Shown here in pieces: positions 24,562 through 31,836 of a stretch of 64,000 nt of DNA. A program made the position numbers and the translations under genes. The first letter of the stretch is position 1. The number at the start of each line of letters is the position of its first letter. The stretch comes from Euzebya rosea (lineage in GTDB: Bacteria; Actinomycetota; Nitriliruptoria; Euzebyales; Euzebyaceae): contig NZ_PGDQ01000007.1 in assembly GCF_003073135.1 (NCBI RefSeq), positions 62,001 through 126,000 of the forward strand. Direction: 5' to 3'. Under the pieces are notes generated by a model. That model was not told the DNA's origin, ran no database searches, and worked only from the letters and a program-made list of their open reading frames with translations.

Positions 24562-26053
24562 CGTCCCCGGACGGTACCGTCAGGCCCGCACCGGCCAGCA
24601 GGACGACCCCGGCGGTGACGACCGCCAGCCAGGGCAACCATCCCGCCACCGGGTCCCACGCGGCGTCGGTCCAGAACACCAGGGGGCCGCTGGTCCCCAC
24701 CCCGAACCGCCGCGCCGTGAGGTACCACGCGATCGCCTGTCCCCCTGCACAGGCGACGACCACCGGGCTGACGGCCCACGAGGGCAGGGGCCGGGCCAGG
24801 ACGGCCACGACCGGCACCAGCACGAGGCCGGGCAGCAGGTGTCGGCCCTGCAGGTCGAACCCGGTGTGCTGGTAGCTGAACGCCCAGAAGGCCGCCCCGA
24901 ACGCCAGCGTGCCGACGACGACCGCCGGTGCGGTGAACCGGGCCCGGACCCGCTCGGTTCCCGCTGGCGTCGCCGGGCCCAGCGCGCTCCATCCGACCAC
25001 GCCCACCACCAGCAGGATCCACCCGAGGGTCATGGTCCGTGGGAGGGAGAACTCGAACAGGTTGAACTCCCCGACGGCATGTCGCAGCAGGAGCGGGACC
25101 CGGTCGAGGAACTCGGCCACGGCGGGCGCGACGTCGTCCGTTCCCACCGGGGTGTCGACCAGGGCCCGAGCGTTCCACATGATGCCGAGCACGAGCCCGC
25201 TGGCGTACCCGGCGCCCCAGAGCAGCAGCGACCGCCAGCGGGTGGCGACGACGGCCCGCACATCGGCCTGGAGCAGGACCGCAGATCCCAGGGCCAGCAG
25301 GGCCCACACCACGCCGGGTTGTCGTCCCAGCGGGAGGAGCAGCGCCGGCACGACCGCAGCAACCGCCCACCACGTCGAGGCGTCGGCTCGCAGCATGCGC
25401 CACGACAGCGCGAGGCAGGCGAGGGTCAGCCAGGTCTCCTGCCCGCTGGGGTTGAGCACGGCGCCCAGGTACACGGCCATGGGGGTGAGGCCGAGCACCA
25501 CACCGGGGAGGACCCGACGGCCCAGCGGCGCGAGGGCAGCCAGCGTGGCCCCGAGCGTGACGAGCACGGCCAGCACCTCACCGATCCGCGCCCATGTCAG
25601 CGCCTCGGTGTCGCTGTCGCCCAGGCGGACGAGAGCCGCCGGTGCCGCCACGGATGTCGGGGATGTGGTGCCGGTGTTGGTGGAGGCGTTGCGGCGATCC
25701 GGTCTCGGATCGGGTGGCACGTCGATGCAGGTCGCGGGTTCGTCGGCGTTGCGTGCGCAGTCTCGCCCGTGCGGCACGAGGTGCTCGGGCATCGACACGA
25801 AGGTCGTGGTCTCGTGGGCCCACCAGAAGGCGGCCAGGCGTTCGGGATCGGCCGCGACGTCATCGGGGGGTGTCGGGGGCCGCGGCGCCAGCCCGAGCAC
25901 CTGTCCGTCGGCCAGTCCCCACGTCCTGACGTAGTGGGCGACCTCGTCCGGCGCCTGGAACGGTGGCGTCGCGGCCAGCCACCCGACGAGCAGCAGCGCG
26001 TAGCCGAGCCACGCGAGCACACCTGCCGGTCCCCGATACCCCCTGCGGTCCAT
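24413..26053 (-). CDS. DUF2142 family polytopic membrane protein
   Basis: A 546-residue membrane protein with about ten hydrophobic helices. The sequence ATPPFQAPDEVAHYVRTW after the first helix is the DUF2142 signature, a GT-C-like glycosyltransferase fold in which the Asp-Glu pair probably binds metal and a polyprenyl-phosphate sugar. It would act on the outer face of the membrane on wall polysaccharide or glycoprotein. The C-terminal 60 residues are Ala/Gly/Pro/Arg-rich and fall within the overlap with the convergent reductase gene, so the real protein may use only part of that tail. ATG 26053 begins MDRRGYRGPAG. Confidence 0.8.
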   Translation of the reverse strand: MDRRGYRGPAGVLAWLGYALLLVGWLAATPPFQAPDEVAHYVRTWGLADGQVLGLAPRPPTPPDDVAADPERLAAFWWAHETTTFVSMPEHLVPHGRDCARNADEPATCIDVPPDPRPDRRNASTNTGTTSPTSVAAPAALVRLGDSDTEALTWARIGEVLAVLVTLGATLAALAPLGRRVLPGVVLGLTPMAVYLGAVLNPSGQETWLTLACLALSWRMLRADASTWWAVAAVVPALLLPLGRQPGVVWALLALGSAVLLQADVRAVVATRWRSLLLWGAGYASGLVLGIMWNARALVDTPVGTDDVAPAVAEFLDRVPLLLRHAVGEFNLFEFSLPRTMTLGWILLVVGVVGWSALGPATPAGTERVRARFTAPAVVVGTLAFGAAFWAFSYQHTGFDLQGRHLLPGLVLVPVVAVLARPLPSWAVSPVVVACAGGQAIAWYLTARRFGVGTSGPLVFWTDAAWDPVAGWLPWLAVVTAGVVLLAGAGLTVPSGDVSPAGAAAPPGPANPPGRRPAAASASRPGPGRWPGWGSRGAVRSGRSPR

Positions 26054-26166
26054 TCCGCCATTCTCCGGTCACCTCGACCCGAGGGAGCAGCATCGGTCCA
26101 TGTCCCGTCGGGCGATGAGCCGGTACGGCGGGTTCCGTGCCGGCGATCCCGGGTAGGCGTGGCGAT

Positions 26167-26844
26167 GTGACCTCGACCGCCCTCCTCGCTGCTGCCGCCG
26201 ATCCGTCGGATTTCACGGGCCTCGTCGGCTGGGTCGTCGACGTCGTCGCCTCCGGCGGACCCGTCGGGGTGGCGTTGCTGCTCGCGCTGGACAACGTGTT
26301 GCCGGTCGTGCCCAGCGAAGTCGTCCTGCCCTTCGCGGGGTACCTGACGTCCACCGGGGACCTGTCGTTCTGGGGCGTGCTGGTCGCGGCCACGATCGGC
26401 TCGACCGCCAGCGCGTACGTCTACTACGAGATCGGGCGCCGCCTCGGGCACCGACGGGCGCGCTCGGCCCTGGCCCGCCTGCCGCTGACGGAGGTCGACG
26501 ACCTGGATCGCGCCGGGGACTGGTTCGGGCGTCACGGCACGGCAAGCGTCCTGACCGGCCGCTTCGTGCCGTTCGTGCGCAGCGTGATCTCCTTGCCCGC
26601 GGGCACCGAGGGCATGGGCCGGCGTCGGTTCGGGATGCTCACCGCGCTCGGCAGCGGGATCTGGAACGCCGTGTGGCTCTGGGCCGGTGCCGCCATCGGC
26701 GAGCGCTGGACGACGGCCGGTCAGTACTCCGACTGGATGAACCTGGCGGCTGCCGTCGTGGCCGTCGTGCTGATCGGTCGGTACGTGTGGCGTCGGCGGG
26801 GCCGGCTGCCGTGGACCGACGGCGAGGTCAGTCGGACTCGATGA
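26167..26844 (+). CDS. DedA family membrane protein
   Basis: A 225-residue integral membrane protein of the DedA/SNARE-associated family. Recognisable parts are LDNVLPVVPSEVVLPFAGYL near residue 40 with the acidic-proline motif, GSTASAYVYYEIGRRLG, and the FVPFVRSVISLPAGTEGM motif with its conserved Arg. DedA proteins are lipid carriers that flip undecaprenyl phosphate or phospholipids. GTG 26167 is preferred because the extra ten residues from 26137 are not family-like. Its last 17 bases overlap the GNAT gene on the other strand. Confidence 0.88.
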   Translation: MTSTALLAAAADPSDFTGLVGWVVDVVASGGPVGVALLLALDNVLPVVPSEVVLPFAGYLTSTGDLSFWGVLVAATIGSTASAYVYYEIGRRLGHRRARSALARLPLTEVDDLDRAGDWFGRHGTASVLTGRFVPFVRSVISLPAGTEGMGRRRFGMLTALGSGIWNAVWLWAGAAIGERWTTAGQYSDWMNLAAAVVAVVLIGRYVWRRRGRLPWTDGEVSRTR

Positions 26845-27139
26845 GCCGGCGTCGGTCCTCGTCGACCACGCCCTGCATCTCGGGGTGCCGCTCGAGCCAC
26901 CCGGCGACGAACGGGCAGATCGGCACGGCCTTCAGGCCGTCACGGTCGGTGGCCTCGAGGGCTCCCCGCACCAGCACGCTCCCCAGGCCCCTGCCCTCGT
27001 GCTCGTCGGCGATCTCGGTGTGCACGAACAGCCGTCGACCGCCCCGGTCGTGATAGACGGCCAGCCCGGCCACCTCGCCGTCGACCAGCACGGTGTACCG
27101 GTGATGCTCCTCGTCGTGGGTGACCGTCGGTTCAGCCAT
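26828..27139 (-). CDS. Small GNAT acetyltransferase (NATD1-like, Acetyltransf_CG)
   Basis: The 103-residue product belongs to the shortest GNAT group, related to human NATD1. It shows [25 protein letters not shown], then [23 protein letters not shown], where EGRGLGS is the acetyl-CoA pyrophosphate loop, and [14 protein letters not shown] near the end. The C-P-F/Y motif at the end is typical of this group. It uses acetyl-CoA to modify an unknown small amine or protein. It is divergent from the chemoreceptor gene and overlaps the end of the DedA gene by 17 bases. Confidence 0.9.
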   Translation of the reverse strand: MAEPTVTHDEEHHRYTVLVDGEVAGLAVYHDRGGRRLFVHTEIADEHEGRGLGSVLVRGALEATDRDGLKAVPICPFVAGWLERHPEMQGVVDEDRRRLIESD

Positions 27140-27222
27140 GCGTGGAGCCTACGACAGTTCCTCAGAATTCGTACGGGGCGGCCGATGGGCCTGTCGATCC
27201 CGGCCGCACGGAAGGAACCCAC

Positions 27223-28482
27223 ATGCGGGAGACCATCGCCAGCTGGCTGCCGAGCCAGACCCTCGACGACACGACCTTCGACCGGCGCCATCGGTTGCTC
27301 GTCCGGCTGCTGGGCCTCCACGTGCCCGCGCTCGGTCTCGTCGGCGTGGTGCAGGGCGTGGCCCCCTCGCACCTCGTGTCCGAGCTGGCCATCATCCTGG
27401 CCCTCGTGGCAGGTGCGGTCCTCTGGAAGGGACAGCTCACCCGCTCCGCCGCGGTCGCTGCGGGACTACTGACCTGCTCCGCGGTCCTCGTCCACCTCAC
27501 GGCCGGCAGGATCGACAGCCACTTCCACTTCTTCGTGGTCCTCGCCTTCGTCGCGCTGTACCAGGACTGGCGCCCCTACGCGATCGCCCTGGCCTTCGTG
27601 GTCGGCCACCACCTGGTGCTCGGCCTCCTCGTGCCGGAGCACGTCTTCCAGGGCATGGCGGCGGGTGACAACCCCTTGCCGACGGTGCTGCTGCACGCCG
27701 GCTTCGTGCTCGGTGCGGTCGCTGCCCAGATGTTGCTGTGGCGCCTGGTCGCCGAGGCGCAGGAGGCTGCCGAGGAACGCGTGGTGGCCGTGGCCACCGC
27801 CAGGCACCGCGACGAGCTCCGCCAGCAGCAGCGGCAGGACGAGGAAGTCGGTCGCAAGGCCGCGCTGGCAGCACGGCTGGTCCAGGAGCTGACCGAGGTG
27901 ACCCGGGCGGCGGAGACCGTCCTCGGGTCGGTGGCGCAGGTCGACCACATCACCCAGCAGGTCGTGCGACAGAGCACCGTCTCCCGTCAGCACGTCAGCG
28001 CAGCGGTGAACCGGGTCAGCGACCTCACGACCGCGACCACGCAGGCCCGCGACGCCATCGGCGACATCGAACGCATCGCCGCCCAGACCGACCTGCTTGC
28101 GCTCAACGCCAGCATCGAGGCCGCCCGTGCCGGCACCGCGGGACGTGGTTTCGCCGTCGTCGCCGACGAGGTGAAGGACCTCGCCCGCCAGAGCGCCGAC
28201 CTGACCGTCGAGGTGATCGGCAAGGTCGCCGAGGTGGACGACGTCACGTCTGCCGTGAGCACCATGATGTCGGACACGTTGGCAGGACTCGGTCAGGTGG
28301 GCGACGCCCAGCAGACGTTGCTGGACGCGATCGCCCAGCAGCGCGACGCATGCACCGCCATCGGGGCCCTGATCGCGCGGGCCGAGGGCCTCGTGGCCGA
28401 GATGTCCAGCGAGCGTCTGCTCGACGACACCGTCCCGGGCGAGGTCGCCCCCGCTCGCCCACCGGTCCTCACCTCGGCCTGA
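27223..28482 (+). CDS. Methyl-accepting chemotaxis protein with multi-pass N-terminal domain
   Basis: A 419-residue receptor. Residues 25-200 are hydrophobic with about six helices and include [21 protein letters not shown], a sequence shared by a known group of membrane sensor domains. There is no periplasmic ligand domain or clear HAMP. Residues about 230-400 are the coiled coil, with the hairpin tip [21 protein letters not shown] at about 281-301 that binds CheA/CheW. ATG 27223 follows GAAGGA; an earlier ATG at 27142 lacks such a site. No che genes are in the window, so the partner kinase must lie elsewhere or the protein serves another signalling role. Confidence 0.9.
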   Translation: MRETIASWLPSQTLDDTTFDRRHRLLVRLLGLHVPALGLVGVVQGVAPSHLVSELAIILALVAGAVLWKGQLTRSAAVAAGLLTCSAVLVHLTAGRIDSHFHFFVVLAFVALYQDWRPYAIALAFVVGHHLVLGLLVPEHVFQGMAAGDNPLPTVLLHAGFVLGAVAAQMLLWRLVAEAQEAAEERVVAVATARHRDELRQQQRQDEEVGRKAALAARLVQELTEVTRAAETVLGSVAQVDHITQQVVRQSTVSRQHVSAAVNRVSDLTTATTQARDAIGDIERIAAQTDLLALNASIEAARAGTAGRGFAVVADEVKDLARQSADLTVEVIGKVAEVDDVTSAVSTMMSDTLAGLGQVGDAQQTLLDAIAQQRDACTAIGALIARAEGLVAEMSSERLLDDTVPGEVAPARPPVLTSA

Positions 28483-28564
28483 CGCCGGGCCCACGTCGGC
28501 CGGGTCGCCGCCGTGCCCCATCACCGCCCGGACGATGTCGCAGGCAGGCTGTAGCGTTCCCCGA

Positions 28565-29239
28565 ATGGTCAAGGCCGTTCGGGGACTCCGACTCCACCTC
28601 GCGAGGGCGTTCGACGAGCTGGAGCACCGCGCCGAGCGGACCGGTCCGCTCGCCCGATACACCGTCGACGTCTGGCAGCCCCGAGCCCCCATACCCCCGG
28701 ACTGGTGGCCCTGGTGGCCGCCCGTCGGCGTGACCGCCCTCGGCGGTCCCGTGGCCCTGCAGGCCGGCTGGGCGCTCGGCACGGCCTGTGCCCGGGCCGC
28801 CCGAGGCGGGCCCGTGCTCCTGGTGGTCCCCGTGGCCATGCAGCGCTGGGTCACCGACATCCTGCTGGCCCACGCCGGCGTGCCGCTTCACCTCATCGGG
28901 GCCGGGGCGCTGCAGCTCGACCAGTGGCAGCGGATCTCGCGTCGTCTCGGCGTCCTCGCCGACGCGCCGATCAGCATGATGGACCCCGCGGAGGAACCCC
29001 CCGATCGGTACCTCCCCGACACCGTCACCGTCGGGTTCTGCATGACCGACGAGCAGCTCGCCACGGCCGCCGCCCTCGGCCGCGACGCGAGCGTCCGCAC
29101 CGTGCACGTCGGCGGGTGGGCTGACCACGGCAGTGCGCTCCGCCTCGAGGTTCGGGGCGAGGACGGGGTCGGCATCGAGGGGGTCCGTCGCAGCCTCGGG
29201 TTCGACTGGCCCACCCTCCAGGTGGTCGCCCCTGACTGA
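28565..29239 (+). CDS. Degenerate DnaB-like RecA-fold protein without Walker A
   Basis: The 224-residue product aligns by eye with the start of the DnaB helicase C-terminal domain. Residues 105-139 (VPLHLIGAGALQLDQWQRI then LGVLADAPISMMD) track the DnaB stretch in which a helix and LxxGxLxxxDWxRL are followed by LxxAPLYIDD. The upstream P-loop position (about 54-70) reads VGVTALGGPVALQAG and has no GKT, and the DnaB FSLEMS motif is VVPVAMQ. ATP binding is therefore probably lost. Such partial DnaB-like proteins may be regulators or partners. ATG 28565 is used. No neighbour relates to replication. The assignment is by pattern, not search. Confidence 0.55.
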   Translation: MVKAVRGLRLHLARAFDELEHRAERTGPLARYTVDVWQPRAPIPPDWWPWWPPVGVTALGGPVALQAGWALGTACARAARGGPVLLVVPVAMQRWVTDILLAHAGVPLHLIGAGALQLDQWQRISRRLGVLADAPISMMDPAEEPPDRYLPDTVTVGFCMTDEQLATAAALGRDASVRTVHVGGWADHGSALRLEVRGEDGVGIEGVRRSLGFDWPTLQVVAPD

Positions 29240-29240
29240 T

Positions 29241-29257
29241 CTTGCCGCTTACGCAAG
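29241..29257. promoter_or_regulatory. Possible operator upstream of the TrxR-like gene
   Basis: CTTGC-7 bases-GCAAG is an inverted repeat directly after the previous stop and 41 bases before the oxidoreductase start. A second, looser repeat, CCACGG at 29268 and CCGTGG at 29288, follows. No regulator can be named. Confidence 0.25.
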
Positions 29258-29297
29258 GACCAGTGCGCCACGGACATCCCTGCGTCACCGTGGTCCC

Positions 29298-30287
29298 ATG
29301 ACCACCACCACATCGCGTTCCGGTCCGACCACACCGCTGCCCGCGGTGGATGTCCTCGTCATCGGCGGCGGCGCCGCCGGCTTGGCCGGGGCCACCACGC
29401 TCGCCAGGGCCAGGCAGTCCGTGCTCGTCGTCGACGCTGGCAGTCCCCGCAACGCCCCCGCCGACGGCGTCCACAGCTTCCTCGGCCACGAGGGCAGGTC
29501 GCCAGCCGAACTCCTCGCGCTGGGTCGGCGGGAGCTGGCCTCCTATGGGGGTCGCATCGTCGAGGGATGCGCCGTCACGGCTCGCCAGGAGGCTGACAGC
29601 ACCGTCGAGGTGGCCCTCGAGGACGGTCGGCGCCTGCGTGCTCGTCGGCTGCTCGTCACCACCGGCCTGCGGGACGAGCTGCCCGACGTCCCCGGTCTCG
29701 ATGCACGGTTCGGTCGCGACGTCCTGCACTGTCCCTTCTGTCACGGATGGGAGGTGCGGGACCGTCGCGTCGTGGTCCTCGCCAGCTCGCCCGCGGGGGT
29801 GCACCGCGGGCTGCTCTGGCGGCAGTGGACGGACGACGTCACCCTGATCGACCAGGGTGGGCTGGCGGCGGCCGGCGATGACCTCGACCCGCTCGCCGCA
29901 CGTGGCGTAGGAGTCCTTCGCGGTCCGGCGATCGGCCTGGCCATCGAGGACGACATCCTGACCGGCGTCAGGCTGGCGGACGGCCGGGTGGTGCCGTGCG
30001 ACGCCCTGGTCGCCCACGAGCGCATGGTGGCGCGATCACCCGTCCTGGACGCGCTCGGGATCCACGCCGAACCGATCGAGGCGTTCGGGGTGGACATCGG
30101 CGAGGTGTATCCCTCCGACGCCACCGGTGCGACGTCGGTGCCGGGGGTGTGGCTCGCCGGAAACGTGACCGACCCCATGGCGCAGGTCATCACGGCGGCA
30201 GCCGCCGGAGTGCGGGCCGGGGCGGCCATCATCGCCGACGTCGTGGCGGAGCAGACCGCGCGGGCGGTGTCCAGGCAGGCGGGCTGA
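29298..30287 (+). CDS. Thioredoxin reductase-like FAD oxidoreductase
   Basis: A 329-residue pyridine nucleotide-disulfide oxidoreductase of the small TrxB-like type. The FAD motif is GGGAAGLAGA from residue 23, the redox pair is CPFC at about 145-148 in DVLHCPFCHGWEV, and the second dinucleotide site has degenerated (VVVLASSPAGV rather than GGGxS/A). The C-terminal FAD motif is VPGVWLAGNV. True TrxR has CATC and a standard NADPH motif, so this belongs to the divergent group often found next to transcription factors or with hypothetical electron donors. ATG 29298 is used. A small inverted repeat lies upstream. Confidence 0.85.
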   Translation: MTTTTSRSGPTTPLPAVDVLVIGGGAAGLAGATTLARARQSVLVVDAGSPRNAPADGVHSFLGHEGRSPAELLALGRRELASYGGRIVEGCAVTARQEADSTVEVALEDGRRLRARRLLVTTGLRDELPDVPGLDARFGRDVLHCPFCHGWEVRDRRVVVLASSPAGVHRGLLWRQWTDDVTLIDQGGLAAAGDDLDPLAARGVGVLRGPAIGLAIEDDILTGVRLADGRVVPCDALVAHERMVARSPVLDALGIHAEPIEAFGVDIGEVYPSDATGATSVPGVWLAGNVTDPMAQVITAAAAGVRAGAAIIADVVAEQTARAVSRQAG

Positions 30288-30316
30288 CCGTCCCGACCGG
30301 TGGTCGGGGCTCGTGA

Positions 30317-30805
30317 TCAGTCGCCGAGCTGGGCGCGAGCGGCTGCGGCGACGGCCTCGGGATCGACCTCGAGCATGGCCACCGTGCGCGCCCAGGTCCC
30401 GCGGGTCTGCTCGCTGGCGGCGAGGACGACGTGGGCGCCCCTCAGCCGGCCACCGGTCTGCTGGTGCAGGTCGCGGGTGCGACGGAAGGCCGCATCCGCG
30501 CCCGCAGACATCCGGAACAACCCACGGAAGGGCTGGGCCGGTCGCGTCGGCTCGCCGTCGTCGGCAGGGGCGCCCAGCGCCGCGTTGTGGGTGCGGCGGA
30601 TGGCGGCCGGCAGCTCCTCGGGGTCCAGCCCAGCCGCACGGAGGGCCCTGGCGGCGGTTCCGTCGGGCAGGGCACAGGCGGACAGGACGAGATGCTCGAC
30701 GTCGGGCAGCTCCTGGCCGTCGGCGTTGGCGGCGGCCTCGGCGCCGCTCAGCAGCCGGGTGACGGTCCTCGTGTCGCCGAGGCGGCGGATGATTGTGGCC
30801 AGCAC
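30317..30805 (-). CDS. Clp N-terminal repeat protein without ATPase domain
   Basis: This 162-residue protein consists of two Clp_N repeats: about 28-75 (LPDVEHLVLSACALPDGTAARALRAAGLDPEEL) and about 95-160 (LRGAHVVLAASEQ to LEVDPEAVAAAARA). The same double-repeat domain binds substrates or adaptors at the top of ClpA/ClpC. Standalone forms are common in Actinobacteria and are usually paired with a small HTH protein, as here. GTG 30805 lies two bases after the HTH stop and has GGAG before it, so the genes are coupled. It may titrate or adapt ClpC clients; this is inference. Confidence 0.85.
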   Translation of the reverse strand: MLATIIRRLGDTRTVTRLLSGAEAAANADGQELPDVEHLVLSACALPDGTAARALRAAGLDPEELPAAIRRTHNAALGAPADDGEPTRPAQPFRGLFRMSAGADAAFRRTRDLHQQTGGRLRGAHVVLAASEQTRGTWARTVAMLEVDPEAVAAAARAQLGD

Positions 30806-30807
30806 GG

Positions 30808-31035
30808 TCAGGCTCCTTCGGTTCGGGTTCGCGCCACGCGTCGCGCATGGCGCTTGTGCACCGCCTGCCGGCTGACGCCGAGGGCTTCGGCGATCGCGGC
30901 CCAGGTCCACCCCTGCGCGACCGCTTCGTCGACCGCGGCGATCTCGAGCCGGTCGGCTCGTCGACGTAGCGCGACCACCGCCGCGAGGGCGAGGTTCGGG
31001 TCTGTCGCGTCCGGCACCACGATCACATCGGGCAT
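30808..31035 (-). CDS. Small HTH DNA-binding protein paired with Clp_N gene
   Basis: A 75-residue protein. A helix-turn-helix is evident at about residues 41-62 (GWTWAAIAEALGVSRQAVHK), followed by an Arg-rich helix (RRVARTRT). The N-terminal half is a short leader and helix (LALAAVVALRRRADRLEIAAVDEAV). It is the partner type often encoded with Clp_N proteins and probably represses its own operon. Two 16-bp palindromes at 31038-31053 and 31067-31082 lie just upstream and overlap the likely promoter. ATG 31035 appears to be at or next to the transcription start. Confidence 0.87.
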   Translation of the reverse strand: MPDVIVVPDATDPNLALAAVVALRRRADRLEIAAVDEAVAQGWTWAAIAEALGVSRQAVHKRHARRVARTRTEGA

Positions 31036-31037
31036 GC

Positions 31038-31082
31038 GTCAACCGTAGTTGACACCGTGCGGACGTGTCAACCTTGGTTGAC
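31038..31082 (-). promoter_or_regulatory. Twin GTCAAC/GTTGAC operators over a leaderless promoter
   Basis: Two inverted repeats share the core GTCAAC-4-GTTGAC: GTCAACCGTAGTTGAC at 31038-31053 and GTCAACCTTGGTTGAC at 31067-31082, spaced 29 bases apart. Reading leftward, TTGACA (31071-31066) and TACGGT (31047-31042) with an 18-base gap would be -35 and -10 boxes, placing +1 at about the ATG 31035. A bound dimer at each site would cover both boxes. The HTH protein downstream is the obvious binder, which is inference. Confidence 0.75.
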
Positions 31083-31280
31083 GGCCCGTTCCCGGCCCGC
31101 TTCCAGGACGGCGCGACGCAGCTCGTGCTCGAGGTCGGCATCGCACTCGTGGAAGCCCCGGTCGGCGAGGCCCTCCCGGCTGCACGCCGCCACGAGCCCG
31201 GCCCGCTCGAGGCCGCGATGCACCTCCACACGCTCCGCGGCGTCGTACAACCCGTGGAGGTCCATTCCCAGCCCCGCCAT
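31068..31280 (-). CDS. Hypothetical protein, 70 aa
   Basis: A short acidic and Arg-rich frame (MAGLGMDLHGLYDAAERVEVHRG...) with a good GGAAGGA seven bases before its ATG 31280. It is probably helical and soluble, with two cysteines. Its stop lies inside the second GTCAACC palindrome, so it is upstream of and codirectional with the HTH gene. I recognise no family. The coding call depends on the ribosome site and on frame statistics by eye. The gene is divergent from the CBS gene. Confidence 0.5.
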   Translation of the reverse strand: MAGLGMDLHGLYDAAERVEVHRGLERAGLVAACSREGLADRGFHECDADLEHELRRAVLEAGRERAVNQG

Positions 31281-31353
31281 GCCCGTCCTTCCCCGGCGAT
31301 GGGTGATACTCCAGCCGATCGATCCTACCGACGCCGAGGGAGGCGACGCAGCG

Positions 31354-31797
31354 ATGACCGTGCGGCAGTGGATGGCCAGCGACCCGGTGGTGGTCGACCC
31401 GACCGTCGAGGTGCACGAGGCCCGTGCGACGATGCAGCGCAACGGCATCCGCCACCTCCCCGTCGTGCGGGATGGCGTCCTGATCGGCATCGTCAGCGAT
31501 CGCGACGTCCGTATCGACGCGGGGTCACTCGAGGCGTGCGGATCCATCGAGGGGGTCAAGGACGTGTCCGGCCACGGACGCGAGGTGTCGTCGGTCATGG
31601 CCACCTCGGTCCACCACATCGGCCCGGACGCCAGCGTCGGCGACGCCGCACGCGTGATGATGTCACGACACATCAGCGCCGTTCCGGTCGTCGAGGACGG
31701 ACGGCTCGTCGGCATCATCACGACCACCGACTGCCTGCTCGCCGCCCTGACGGCGGACCCCGACCTGGGATCCGGCGCTGGGTCACGAGCTCCCTGA
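31354..31797 (+). CDS. CBS-pair domain protein
   Basis: The 147-residue product is two CBS motifs in tandem. The first covers about residues 3-60 (VRQWMASDPVVVDPTVEVHEARATM and GIRHLPVVRDGVLIGIVSDRDV), the second about 78-135 (VSSVMATSVHHIGPDASVGDAARVM and HISAVPVVEDGRLVGIITTTD). CBS pairs bind adenosine nucleotides and serve as energy sensors. With nothing else attached, it would regulate a partner protein. ATG 31354 follows GGGAGG. It precedes the iron-box by four bases and is not part of the iron operon by direction of control. Confidence 0.92.
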   Translation: MTVRQWMASDPVVVDPTVEVHEARATMQRNGIRHLPVVRDGVLIGIVSDRDVRIDAGSLEACGSIEGVKDVSGHGREVSSVMATSVHHIGPDASVGDAARVMMSRHISAVPVVEDGRLVGIITTTDCLLAALTADPDLGSGAGSRAP

Positions 31798-31800
31798 ATT

Positions 31801-31817
31801 TTAGGTAAGGCTAACTT
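31801..31817 (+). promoter_or_regulatory. IdeR/DtxR-type iron box upstream of siderophore-binding protein
   Basis: TTAGGTAAGGCTAACTT closely follows the DtxR/IdeR consensus (TTAGGTTAGGCTAACCTAA), with most core bases identical. It sits 20 bases before the lipoprotein start, so Fe-loaded repressor would block transcription when iron is plentiful. Confidence 0.85.
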
Positions 31818-31836
31818 CATACGCTACAACGGGTGC

